From positions 1 through 25,152 of the forward strand of contig BBXU01000381.1 of the NCBI GenBank assembly GCA_001598975.1: DNA of 25,152 nt. Direction: 5' to 3'. This document shows, piece after piece, positions 1 to 9,700 of the stretch. Every line of letters begins with the position of its first letter. Position 1 is the first letter of the stretch. The notes under the pieces are model-generated. The model was not told where the DNA came from. It made no database searches and worked only from the letters and a program-made list of their open reading frames with translations. The stretch comes from Parachlorella kessleri (Eukaryota > Chlorophyta > Trebouxiophyceae > Chlorellales > Chlorellaceae). The translations under genes and the position numbers were made by a program.

Positions 1-1065
1 CTTCTCGAATGTGAAACAATACCGATTATTCGAGGCCATTTCTTATCGCACATGCAGGAACATACAGGTGCCGATCAAACAAAAATGTTGTTTGCAGGCG
101 CTCGGGTGGCGCCTAGTACCCTACCTGCTGAGGACTTCAGCGGCCCACCTGCCCAGCGTCCCAACCGTCCTGACCTGGCAGGCCAGCTATCTGTGGGCAT
201 GAAGAGTACTTCAGCGAACAGGAATAAATGTTCCTGCTGGAAAGCTTCCATACCATTCGTCGCTGATATGAGGGCGCCAGCGCGAAGTGCAGCATACCAT
301 CATTCTGGATCAGTACTGCCTGCCACATGCCCAACAAAAACGTCACAGCGCTTCTTCACATCCTGGACATCCTGACAAGCCTGCAGGCTTCGGTGCAGAC
401 TGGCACGCCTCGAGCTCTTAGTCCACTGGCACGATAAATAAAGCGAGGCCCTCAGCTCGCTCTCCGGCTCGGCGCCGCGGCGGTCTTACCTCTTTGCAGA
501 TTGTTTGCAATCTAGTGCCTGCTCACTTAAGGTGGGCGACCCCAAGTGCTTGCGAGAGTCGTGTGAAGCGTCCATACCACCGGCTTGAGCAGTTTCTACT
601 GTTAGTGTGAAGGTGTTGTGCGGGTCCCAACTGTGTTTCCACACACGAGGCAGAGTAGCTTGAAACAGTGGTGCGTGGTGGTTGTACTGGGCCATGATCA
701 GTAGTTACCCATGGAGGCCGCGTTGGCCGTCAGGGCTTCTGCCACTGTCGGGTGCGTTATTAATTTCTTAATTAAATTTTCCTCTCCGTGCCCCTGCAGG
801 TGTGACAGCAAGGGTCAGGTTCCATATATACATACCGCTGGCATCCAGTTTGAGGTGGGATGCACATCGAGATATGCGAGACTGCAGTCAAACTGAGTAG
901 AACAGTCTTGTCAAGAGAAGAGTAAAAGACTCTTGTTGCCTTGTTGAGTGTGTGGCCCAGCTGTCCACTCAGTCTCCCCAGCAAGAGCTTCTATAGGGAT
1001 GTAGTATATAGCGTGCAAAGAAACTGGGGCTCCCAACTCCCTGAGCCTTTGATCTTTGCAGAATC
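1..1065. other. No gene recognised; upstream flank of the secreted protein gene
   Basis: No reading frame here has splice-bounded, protein-like composition, and none resembles a known family. It may hold the 3' flank of a gene outside the window plus the promoter of the gene starting at 1066. A TATATA string lies at 1005-1010, and the bases just before the ATG (TTTGCAG, ending at 1061) look like a splice acceptor, so a 5'-UTR intron is possible. An AT-rich TATATA also occurs near 823-830. Confidence 0.5.
1005..1010 (+). promoter_or_regulatory. Possible TATA element upstream of the secreted protein gene
   Basis: TATATA lies 56 nt before the proposed ATG at 1066. The distance would suit a short leader. 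However, the TTTGCAG immediately before the ATG could instead mark a leader intron, which would put the real promoter further upstream. Confidence 0.25.
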
Positions 1066-4000
1066 ATGGGGATGGCAGCAAAAACCTGGCTGATGTTGCT
1101 CATGCTCGGCCTCTCTGCCTCATCGTCGAAGGCGCAACTTAGCTCTGCAAGCATTGATGCGGCTTCAGGCCAGACTCCAGGCGGTATGTAGAGATTTGGT
1201 TGGGGGTGTAAGCGGGCATGCAAGGTCTATGGTGCATGAGTGGCAATTAGCCATACAATGTTTCAGCTGTTCTTACACCAACCGGTATTTAGTTGTGGTA
1301 TTGAGGAGAGTCCAGCCCCTGGAGTATTTTGTGTGCTTACGAGTCGCTGCTGTATCCTTGCCATTGGTATGGCCTCTGCAGAAATTGGGAGATTCATTTT
1401 GATAGAGTCCTTGCCCCATGCTGCAGACGATAATTATGAAACGCCAGATGACTTGAACGGGGATCCCGAAAGCGGTGGCTCGTGCTACTGCCCCTGCCAG
1501 CAGCAGCCAACCAAGTGCCCCGACTATCCATCCGGCAACGCCTGCACCTGCTACGACATTGACTGGTACTGCTCTTACAACGACCAGAAGGCGTCTGATT
1601 TGCCACCATGGTTCAGATGCAAGAAGAATGGGGGCTACTGGTACCGCAAGCTGCACCAGGGGCCCTGCCCTTGCTACCTGAACCCGGTAGCCTGTGTGCA
1701 AACAGATCCCAAAAAGAGGGGGGTCAAAGCCAAGTTCCTCAGCTATGTAACACCCAACGGCATCTTCGGCAAGAAGTGCGCGGCCACGGGCTATATCTTC
1801 ACACAGAATGGTTGTGGCAGCACTGGTGGAGGTAGGTTGGGGAATTACTGGGGCCTTGATAACTGTTTGCCCCGCCTTGTGGTATCACGAAAGGTTCATG
1901 CCTGGAGCGGCCTTGGATGCCATGTTCTGGCTCCTCTGGGGCGAGCGGTGTTATCGAGGCATTTGAGGCATCCTCATCCAAGTTTGGCACACCCGGCGGT
2001 GCTTACTCTGCTATTAGCATGGGTGGCAGGTAGTGTAAACAGGGAGTAGAGCTGGGCTGGACTGGACGGACAGGGCTGGATGCAGAATGAGCCTCTGATA
2101 TGCTGCACCTGGCACTGAAGCCACTCACAATGTCAAGTCCACCTATTGTGTGCCTGCAGGCAATGACCCCATAATCACGGGCTTTGACGACCGCAAGTAA
2201 GTGTGAACTCCTGAACCTTTCATGGAAGTGTAATCCCTCCCCCGGCATTGGGTGCTTGCCTGTGTTGGCATCTACACCATTCTGGCCTTTGTTAGAATCT
2301 ACGCCTTCGCCACTATGCCTGTGCCCCGGCACGTCCTGACCTGCTGTGGGGATAAGCAACCCCGCTGGGCATGCCAAGCTGCGCTGCTGACGCGCTGCCT
2401 CGTGCCTTGCAGGTTCCACTTCAATGAGATTGGCAACTACACCCTACTCTCGGACGGCGAGGGTTTCTCGGTAGGTGACCTCAGTGTTGGGAGATGTTGA
2501 ACCTGGCGTGGAGTCCTTGAATGGGAGCTGCGAAAGCGATTCATTGGGTGATGATGGGGTTGTGTGGTGGCGTGGGCGTGGGTGGGTGGTGGTGTGTGTG
2601 GGGGGGGAGAGGGGGGGGGGGGGGGTATCCCTATCAGGATTGGGGGTTTCCCAATCCTGATACTCAGCTGAAGCCTGCGGCAGGCCTGCTAGGGACCCCC
2701 GCTGGCCCTTGTGTGAAGCTGGCTGTCACGGTGTGGGCCTACTTGATATCAATCCTGGACGCAAAGCTGGAGTGAACATGTAGGTTTGGCTTGAAATGTG
2801 GGCCTGCCTGTTGCAGATTGAGACTACTTTTGTGGGTGTGCCTCCTGTGGTTGGTGTCATGCCCAAGGAGACCAGCTGGACAAGCCAAGTGCGCATCACC
2901 AATGCCCGCGGTAAGGTCGATGGGCATCATTGGCAAGTTCATAGAGGTTAACCAGCAACGTTGCTAAAAGTGACTTGACGTCAACGGCAAAACACAAGAC
3001 AGCAGCTGTGATGAGCTGCCTCTGTTGCTGGCATGGAGAGCCAGTTTGTGAAGCATGACTGCATGAAGCAGATTAAAAAAGCCCGTGCTTGTGCAAGCTA
3101 CTTGCTACTTGGTACTGCATTGAGCAGACTGTACTGCAGCTGGCTTGGCTTTTGAGCTTCATGCCTGCGCCTGCCCTTCTAACCTGCAGGCGACAAGGTG
3201 ACCTGCCATCTGCCGCAAATCCTGCCTAACACCTCAAGGGTGATAAGTGAGTGCCTGCACCTCTACAGTGTTGCGGGGACTGCAGCTCGAATGGACGGCT
3301 TGCATTGCGCGTGTGCTGCACATGGTCATGCGGCTGTGTCTGTGTATGTCAATTCCTTCCTGGGTGCAACGTGGGTAAATGGAATGGCAGCATATCCCAC
3401 AGTCGCCCATTTTAGACTGCTATGCATCTTTGATCTGTTCCCGGCTCCCTTGCCATGGAATGATGGTTTCAAAGCCACCGTTTGGGAAACGGTGCACTAG
3501 CCTAAGAGGTTGAGACTTTGCTGCTGGGCAATGAGGCTGAATTTTGTTGCAGGCGCAGTGCTACAACACCATGCTTTTTGACTGCAGTGACTGCACAGGC
3601 GGCTGGCGCTGCCAAGGCTACACCCATGACTCCGTATGACAACAATATTATGGAGTTTGACGAGATGTCAGCAACTGCAGGTGAGCCCTGTAGCTGTTGG
3701 TACTCCTCACCTGCAGCTGTTGGTGCTTGGACCTTGCGGCTTTCCATGGTTGCGCTGGCTTCAAAAAATTGGAACAAGCGATCTGCTGACAAGCATGTGT
3801 CCAGCACTTGGTTGTGACCTTGAAGCGAAGTCGGCTTGTGAGACACTGCTAATAGATTGGTAACTGCTCTGCACAGACTGGCAGTTTGCACCCTGCAACC
3901 GCACCACCCTATCATCCCCTCAGTCCCTGCTGCCTCAATGGCCCTCTAACAAGGCTGCCCCTCATCTCATCGGGGAGGTGCCTCGTGCCCAGGCATTTAG

Positions 4001-5197
4001 CACCACCAACTAACCTGAACAACCCCACGGCCAGGCACAGACGACCATAACCGTCCTGCTGCTGCTGCTGCTGCTGCTGCAGTGTCCTCGGGGTGGCCCA
4101 ACCCCTATGTGTCCGGCTGCCACGTGTCGATGCCCAAACTGGACGTGATTGTGTACCAGGTGTCGGGCTGGAGCCAGGCCACGAAGTATGAGTCCGAGAG
4201 ATGGTCAGCACCCTACACCTGGTTAGTGACCCCTGCCTTCTAGCCACCCGGCTTGGCGGCCCATGTAGCCATGTCTTAGAACAGCTTGACCTGGTGCCTT
4301 TCGGTTAGATGGCAGCGAGAGAGGCTCCAATGTTGTGCAAGGCTAAAAAGCACAAGCAAGCAGGGCTGCATGGATAAGGAAGGTCATACGCTCAATGGGG
4401 ACCCAGAAGTGCGAAGTATTTGGTTGCCCGCATGACGTGATTGTGGGAGCAATGCAACAATGAGGCTGTAGAAAGCGTGCCTTTCAGCGGCAGAGAAGCT
4501 GCCCTGCACTGGGCACGTGCAGTCGGGTTCATCAAATGAGTTACAGACGGTCAAGAAGCTTTGCTGCTGCAGGCTGAACATTGACGTTAAGCTGCTCAAG
4601 GCCCTGACCCTGCCCGTCACAGGCATTCTCGGTGAGTCCGCAACCTGCGATATCAGGCCTGGCGATCCAACTGCCTGGCTGGTCTCTCGGCACAAGACCT
4701 GCCTTGCCGCAGACATGGTGGCTTTTGAAGCGCTTGTGTTGGGGTTCAGTACAGTCCGGCAATGGGCCTCAGGCCTTGGCTTGTGTACTGCACCGGCGCC
4801 GTTTCACTGGCTGCCCCGGGGACGAGGAAGGGCATGTCACGCAATCACTTGCCTCCCCTGCTAAGCCTGCAAACATGACTCGTTGCCTCATACAAGCGCT
4901 GCACTTATACGGCACTAGAGCCACACTGGTTATGTCATGGTTGGCGGTGTTCTTGCAGGGTCCACCTACCCGCTGGACCTGGTTGAGAAGGGGGCCCTCA
5001 ACCCAGAGGCGGATGTCTCCAAGATCATCAAGGCCAACGTGGCGACTGACCCAGACGCGATGCACGAGCTGGAAGCGTCCTCCGCTGCCCCCGGGAACGC
5101 CCGCCGCCTGGCCAGCGCTGATCTCTTCCCCCTGGGGGCCTCCATGAAGGGCGTGCAGCTGCCTGAGGCGGGCAAGGGATGCGGTCACGCCCAGTGA
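1066..5197 (+). CDS. Secreted cysteine-rich protein with VWD-like 'root cap' type domain
   Basis: Ten phase-consistent exons: 1066-1183, 1427-1831, 2160-2196, 2413-2470, 2817-2910, 3190-3246, 3588-3680, 4083-4221, 4573-4631 and 4959-5197, giving 432 residues. Residues 1-23 form a signal peptide (K6, hydrophobic LMLLMLGL, cleavage after SKA). Exon 2 encodes a domain with 13 cysteines (SCYCPC, ACTCY, PCPC, GKKC). Next comes GNDPIITGFDDRKFHFNE, then YTLLSDGEGFSIETTFVG, matching the pattern D-P-x-I-x-G-F-D-[x]-F-x-F ... LLSD of VWD-like root cap proteins (PF06830-like in plants). Near residues 335-355 the sequence WLNIDVKLLKAL...GILGSTY resembles the end of that domain. The product is probably extracellular or in the wall; its ligand is unknown. 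The exon 7 acceptor (after 3587) was chosen because the stronger-looking acceptor near 3552 gives a frame stop. The family call rests on motif memory, not a search. Confidence 0.75.
2010..2096 (-). repeat. Dispersed repeat of about 85 bp, copy 1
   Basis: Read on the - strand, this runs from AGGCTCATTCTGCATCCAG to ACTACCTGCCACCCATGCTA. It aligns along nearly its whole length with 24648-24729 (+), with a few substitutions and one gap of about 8 bp. It lies inside intron 2 of the secreted protein gene. It may be a short non-autonomous element, but no terminal repeats or tail were recognised. Confidence 0.8.
2611..2625 (+). repeat. Run of 15 G
   Basis: This uninterrupted G15 tract follows a G-rich GGTGG/GTGTG stretch in intron 4 of the secreted protein gene. 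It is capable of G-quadruplex formation on the coding strand. Its length may be an assembly estimate, because homopolymers are error-prone. Confidence 0.85.
2632..2662. repeat. Perfect inverted repeat, 13-bp arms, 5-nt loop
   Basis: The left arm TATCAGGATTGGG (2632-2644) is followed by GGTTT and its exact complement (2650-2662). It lies in an intron, directly after the G15 tract. It could fold as a hairpin in the pre-mRNA. No transposon ends or target duplications were seen. Confidence 0.9.
4056..4082 (+). repeat. (CTG)8 tract forming the splice acceptor of exon 8
   Basis: Eight CTG units (4056-4079) end in CAG, which is the acceptor of exon 8 of the secreted protein gene. The microsatellite therefore replaces a normal pyrimidine tract. 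Length change could affect splicing of this exon. Confidence 0.8.
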
Positions 5198-5252
5198 GAC
5201 CCTGGCATGGCCCAGGGGGCTTACATGGTGGTATTGTCTTGCAGAACTGGGA

Positions 5253-5299
5253 GAGGCTGTACACCCAGCATACTGCTAGGCGTACCAGCGGCAAGTTTG
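5253..5299 (+). repeat. 47-bp dispersed repeat, copy 1
   Basis: The sequence from GAGGCTGTACACCCAGC to GGCAAGTTTG recurs at 13447-13493 in the same orientation, with 45 of 47 bases identical by eye. This copy is flanked by a 15-bp direct repeat, TTGCAGAACTGGGAG, at 5239-5253 and 5297-5311. The two copies lie in unrelated contexts: a 3' flank here and an intron there. Confidence 0.9.
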
Positions 5300-5764
5300 C
5301 AGAACTGGGAGCACTGAAGAGTGGCTGTATGCGCTGGAAAGCAGGCGATGAGTCGCCTGGGGTGGGTGTGTCTTCATGTCGTTGCAGGAAGTGATCCCCT
5401 GCCCTGTTGTTTTCTTGGGTCGACCGGTCTTACTTGACAAGAAATGTTGTAGGTTGTCGTTCTGACGCGTGTGTCTCGACAACAAGGTTGCGTACTTGGT
5501 GCATCCTGTGCCTCTCACGATGTGTATTATGCGCATGCCAGTGAAGCCAACAGCTTTAGCTAGCAATATCTTTTGGTGCCTGCACACTGGCAGCATTGTC
5601 ATTACTAGGTGTTGCATAGTTGGCGATACATTTGATTGTTGCTATGTTGTGGCAGCGGTATTATGCTTCCTGCGCCTTTGTTGGACTAGACGGTTCGTTG
5701 CCTCGCCTTGCCTTGCTGCTGTGCTGCATTGGACTCCCCATTCCCCTGCTTTTACCCTACACTA

Positions 5765-5789
5765 CCCCCCCCCCCCCCCCCCCCCCCCC
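5765..5789 (+). repeat. Run of 25 C
   Basis: This uninterrupted C25 tract sits in the C-rich 3' flank of the secreted protein gene. Three overlapping open frames around it encode only polyproline and are not taken as genes. The true length may differ because of sequencing slippage. Confidence 0.85.
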
Positions 5790-5911
5790 TTCCGTGTCCC
5801 TCCTCCCCATTGTCTCGCACCTTACACGCCCAATTCCCCCCTCCATTCACCTTTGTCACCTCTCCCCTTCCTAGAAGCAGGCTGTACTATTCAGTAGTGT
5901 TCTCCTTGGCA

Positions 5912-5916
5912 TGTAA
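5912..5916 (+). terminator. Candidate polyadenylation signal TGTAA
   Basis: This is the first TGTAA after the stop codon at 5197, implying a 3' UTR of roughly 730 nt for the secreted protein gene. TGTAA is the usual signal in chlorophycean algae. Confidence 0.4.
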
Positions 5917-5989
5917 TGGAGACCAGAGCACAGCCTGCATGGGGTTCCCTACACCCAGCCCCTGTACCGCCCGTACTAGTCCTGTCAGT

Positions 5990-6020
5990 ACTGTTCGCAC
6001 TACCTGCCACCCATGCTAAT
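5990..6020 (+). repeat. Dispersed repeat, tail copy
   Basis: GCACTACCTGCCACCCATGC followed by TAATA matches the end of the longer repeat copies at about 2010-2096 (inverted) and 24648-24729. Only about 30 bp is clearly conserved. Weaker tails with ACTACCTGCCACAA occur nearby at 6199-6217 and 6352-6381. Confidence 0.75.
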
Positions 6021-6415
6021 ACAAGTGTGGCTGTCCAGCCGGTCAGTATGTGCGGTGCGGCTACAGCTGCAGGGGAAGCGGACAGGCTGCAAGGATGTTT
6101 TCAAGACCCACTGGCATAGGTTGACGCAGGCATGTAGCCGCAATCACTTGTCTGCCAGCTCCCTTCCCTATACAAATCCAACTACGCCTCCTTCGCTCCA
6201 AACTACCTGCCACAATCTATGTAGCATCAGCGTCCCCACGCACTGCCAGGTACACCCATCCCTCATTGACTGCCCATGGGGTCAACCTTGCATCCTGGCC
6301 TTACAGTTGCGGGTAGCCTTTGGCCTAGGCCCTGTCAGTACACTTCACCTCCCACTCCCTGTTCTCACTACCTGCCACAACGGTGGTGGCCAAGGGCAAG
6401 ACACATGCAAGGTGC

Positions 6416-6419
6416 AAAA
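6416..6419 (-). terminator. RNA polymerase III terminator of the tRNA gene
   Basis: TTTT on the - strand begins five bases beyond the 3' end of the tRNA-Gly gene. This is the expected T-run stop for polymerase III. Confidence 0.7.
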
Positions 6420-6424
6420 GTTTG

Positions 6425-6507
6425 TGCGTTCGCCGGGAATCGAACCCGGGTCTGGTCCGCATCTGCGTGTTTGGCAGGGACCTATTCTACCACTAGACCA
6501 CGAACGC
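6425..6507 (-). tRNA. tRNA-Gly (anticodon GCC) with 12-nt intron
   Basis: The - strand reads GCGTTCG at the 5' end, pairing with CGAACGC at the 3' end (7 bp) plus discriminator A at 6425. The D-arm TGGTCTAGTGGTAGAATA and the T-arm CCCGGGTTCGATTCCCGGC are as in plant tRNA-Gly(GCC) and carry the A and B boxes. The anticodon stem GGTCC/GGACC is perfect. The loop between them is 19 nt, which is resolved as a 7-nt loop CUGCCAC plus an intron at 6460-6471 one base after the anticodon (GCC at 6473-6475), the canonical nuclear position. The mature molecule is 71 nt before CCA addition. Length, arms and terminator all indicate a functional gene. Confidence 0.95.
6460..6471 (-). other. tRNA intron
   Basis: This 12-nt insertion (AACACGCAGATG on the - strand) lies between positions 37 and 38. 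Removing it restores a standard 7-nt anticodon loop. Short tRNA introns are common in Chlamydomonas-type nuclear genomes. Confidence 0.85.
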
Positions 6508-6612
6508 CTCTGTTGAGGCTCTCGACCGCTGGGACGCGGTTGGATGCAAGATTTGTTTTTTGACGCAATATGTCCAGGAACGGCAGGGTTCGCCAAGACG
6601 TCCCCCCCCTCC

Positions 6613-6628
6613 AACACACACACACACC
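6613..6628 (+). repeat. (CA) microsatellite
   Basis: About eight CA units follow a run of eight C, between the tRNA gene and ALG1. It probably lies in the ALG1 promoter or leader. No other function is visible. Confidence 0.7.
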
Positions 6629-6740
6629 AAAATCTGACAAATGACATGGACAAGTTCCACCTAGATATCAAGGAACTTGAATATTGATATAAGAAAAAAC
6701 TTGACAACGTCTTCCAGCTATCTACATCGGGTTGCACGCC

Positions 6741-9700
6741 ATGGCTCCCAGGCGGGCCTGGGTGATGGTGCTGGGCGACGTGGGCCGGAGCCCGCGCATG
6801 CAGTACCACACAGTGTCCCTTTGCAGCACGGTGAGAGTCATAAGCGCTTCTGATAGCCAGCCTGCAGCTTGGGGTCCGAGACCGGTACTGATCTCCACAC
6901 GATGATCACTCCCACCCCTGCACCTCCGTAGCCTGGCTACCATGTGACCCTAGTGGGATACCGCGGCTCGGAGCTCATCCAAGGCCTGCAGAAGGCAGAA
7001 GCCGAGGGCCGCCTAGCAGTGGGTTACATACCTGACCTGTAAGTTGGTGGCACAGGCTGTTCGGCTCGGGGGTCCGCGGCGTTGCATCTTCTTCCTATGC
7101 AGCAGCAGCCACCAGTACGTGGCCCACCTGTAAGCTTACCAGTTTATTGTGGAGCACAGAGCACCTGTGGCAGCCAGGGCTGCAGCCCTCGTGGCTCAGG
7201 CTTGTCACCGTTGGAGCCGTCCAACTGGCTTCTTCCACAACCACCCTCCGCAGGCCGCGGTGGGTCGCCCGCCTGCCCAGCCTGCTACGGCTCATATTCA
7301 AGGCCCTGGCCCAGCTGCTAGCCCTCCTCTACATGATTCTCTTCAGCCTGCCCCGGCCAGATGTCATCCTGCTGCAGCTGCCGCCCGCCATCCCCACCAT
7401 GCTGGTCTGCCGGCTGGCTGCGGCCCGGCACCGTGCGCGGCTGGTGTTTGACTGGCACAACTTTGCGTACACGTTGATGGCAATCAACATGGGGAGGGGC
7501 CACCCACTGGTGAGTGGGGGAGCTGCTCTACGAGAAGGGTGGGGTGCTGGAGGCGCGGGGTGGTGGCGGCTGCGCCTGATGTGACGTAATGGTGGCAACC
7601 TGAGCAGGCATGTGCGCTGTGCTACGAGGTCAGCCTGTGGGATACTGACTGGGGTGGGTGATGTATGTCCATGCTGGGTGGTGTTGAGCTGGGAGGGGGT
7701 GGCTGTGTCAGTATTTCGTGTTGGAGATGGTGTGGCGCTTCTGTGGGCTAGCGAGGCGGCCATACCCACTTTGCTTGTTTGCCGGCTGGCACCTGCGGCT
7801 CACTACGCCTGCGTGGTTTTGGTCCTGGTTTTACATGAGCACGTGGCAATGAACCAGCAATCACTGGTCAGCAGCAGCGCTGGGGAAGCAGCTGCGCTAA
7901 CCCAAGCAGAGCCGGAGGAGGCACATCATGTGGGCCAGCTGACTGCAGGTACGGCTGGCGGAGCGGTACGAGCGGTACTGGGCGCATGCCGCCCAGGCCA
8001 ACCTGTGTGTGACCAAGGCCATGGGGCGGGAGCTGCAGCAGCGGTGGGGGCTGTCTGCGGGGGTGACGGTGTTCTACGACCGGCCGCCCGACTTTTTCCG
8101 CCCCGCCACACTGCAGGTGTGCCTGCCCCAGGGCAAGCCCACCATGGTTGACTGGTGCAGCCCGGAACTGTACGCTGCTTGTGGAAAAGCCTCAGCTAAG
8201 CCAGCAATGCTGGTACTGGTATTCCCCTTGAGCTGCTTGTAGTCCCCATGCAACCTGGGTCGCCCGCTGCCTTTGCAGGAGAAGCACCAGCTGTTGGCCA
8301 AGCTGCACCCAGTGCTCTCAGCACCCCTGCACCCAGCCGACTTTGCAGCCGAATTGGCAGCCGGCTCACAACCTCCACCACCCTGCGCACCAGCAGCGGA
8401 AGGGGCACCAGCCGCCGATGAGGGCAGCAGTGAAGACCACACAGCAGAGCACAGCACGCTGTGCACGGTGCGGGAGCCCAGCGGGCATGTCGTGCTGAGG
8501 CCTGACCGCCCCGTGCTGGTGGTTAGCAGCACTAGTTGGACGCCTGATGAAGACTTTGGGCTGCTGCTCAGAGCAGCGGAGCTGTATGACGCCAAGGTGG
8601 GTTGTGAAGGTTAACATGGGTTGCATCTTTGTTGGACCGGTGGGCAGCTGAGACGGGTACGGCACAGGGGTTAGGGAGACCATGAGGGCGGAAGTCCAAC
8701 TCTTGGGCGTGGGTGCGAGGAGGGCTGCGCGTATGACATGCGCTACTGGTAGGGGCGGGCCACAGACGGGCCACTCCGCCTGTTGCTGATCAGGTAAGGC
8801 AGTGTGCTCCCCATACAACATGCTCTTAAGTGCAATGTGATGTGCGAGACCCTTCTTGCTAAACCGGCGGACTTCCTGTTGCCCAGAACTGTGCCGCCCA
8901 GTGTGTTCGCAGGCTCGGCGCTCGCGGCAGCCCTACCCACGGCTGCTGTTCCTGGTGACGGGGCGGGGCCCGCAGAGGCAGCAGTACGAGGCGCGCATGC
9001 GCGCCCTGGACCTGCGCCACGTGGCGTTCCGCACGCTGTGGCTGGAGCCGGGGGACTACCCGCGTCTGCTGGGGTCTGCCGACCTGGGGGTGTCGCTGCA
9101 TGCCTCTTCTTCAGGCATGGACCTCCCCATGAAGGTATGGGATGGGCTGGTGGGTGAGTTGGTAATTTGGTTGGTTGGTTTTGTAAGTGGGTGGATCTGT
9201 TGACCTGGGGGGTTGAGCTGCATGCCCCCTCCTGTGGCATGCCCATGAAGGGGGCAACTGAGTGGGTGGGACCCAGTGGTGGGAGAGGGCACGGGGGGTG
9301 CCTGAGTGGTGAGTGCTGCCAGGGCTGGCTGGTTGGCCGACCAACCATGTTGCACAGATATTGGAAGGTAGCTGCCGTAGCGAAGCAAAACTAATCCTCA
9401 AGCGATAAACCATCCCATACATGTCAGAGCACCAGCACCCAGGCACTTGCAGCAAAGGCTGGCTGCTGGCCACTGCCCTCGCAGGTGGTGGACATGTTTG
9501 GGTGCGGCCTGCCGGTATGCGCGCTGTCCTACCCCTGCATTGGTGAGCTGGTCTCCCACGAGCACAACGGCCTGCTCTTTGCCACGCCCGAGCAGCTAGC
9601 CCAGCAGCTGCTGGACCTCTTCAGGGGGTTCCCAGCTAGAAAGCCCCATCTTGAAATCCCTGGGCACCCCCAGCAGCAGCAAGGGTCTGTAGGAGGGGGT

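Larger units (their letters stand above)
5198..6424. other. 3' flank of the secreted protein gene; repeats, no gene
   Basis: No coding exon is supported. The stretch contains a 47-bp dispersed repeat (5253-5299), a 25-C run (5765-5789), a candidate polyadenylation signal (5912-5916) and three copies of the ACTACCTGCCAC repeat tail (about 5990-6020, 6199-6217 and 6352-6381). The + strand is notably C-rich from about 5700 to 6400. Proline-rich open frames here are by-products of the C run. Confidence 0.6.

Noticed and set aside
3552..3627. Frame AQCYNTMLFDCSDCTGGWRC after the acceptor near 3552
   Set aside because: It looks attractive as a cysteine motif, but it is out of phase with exon 6 and stops; the acceptor at 3587 joins in phase and stays open.
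4517..5188. Long overlapping frames on both strands around 4.5-5.2 kb
   Set aside because: They overlap exons 9 and 10 of the secreted protein gene, which are supported by phase and by the root cap-like ending.
5469..6019. Proline-rich open frames around the C-rich stretch
   Set aside because: They are open in all three frames because of the C25 tract; composition and lack of splice-bounded structure argue against coding.
7329..7769. 146-codon - strand frame opposite ALG1 exon 3
   Set aside because: The + strand encodes conserved ALG1 motifs here; the reverse frame is an antisense by-product.
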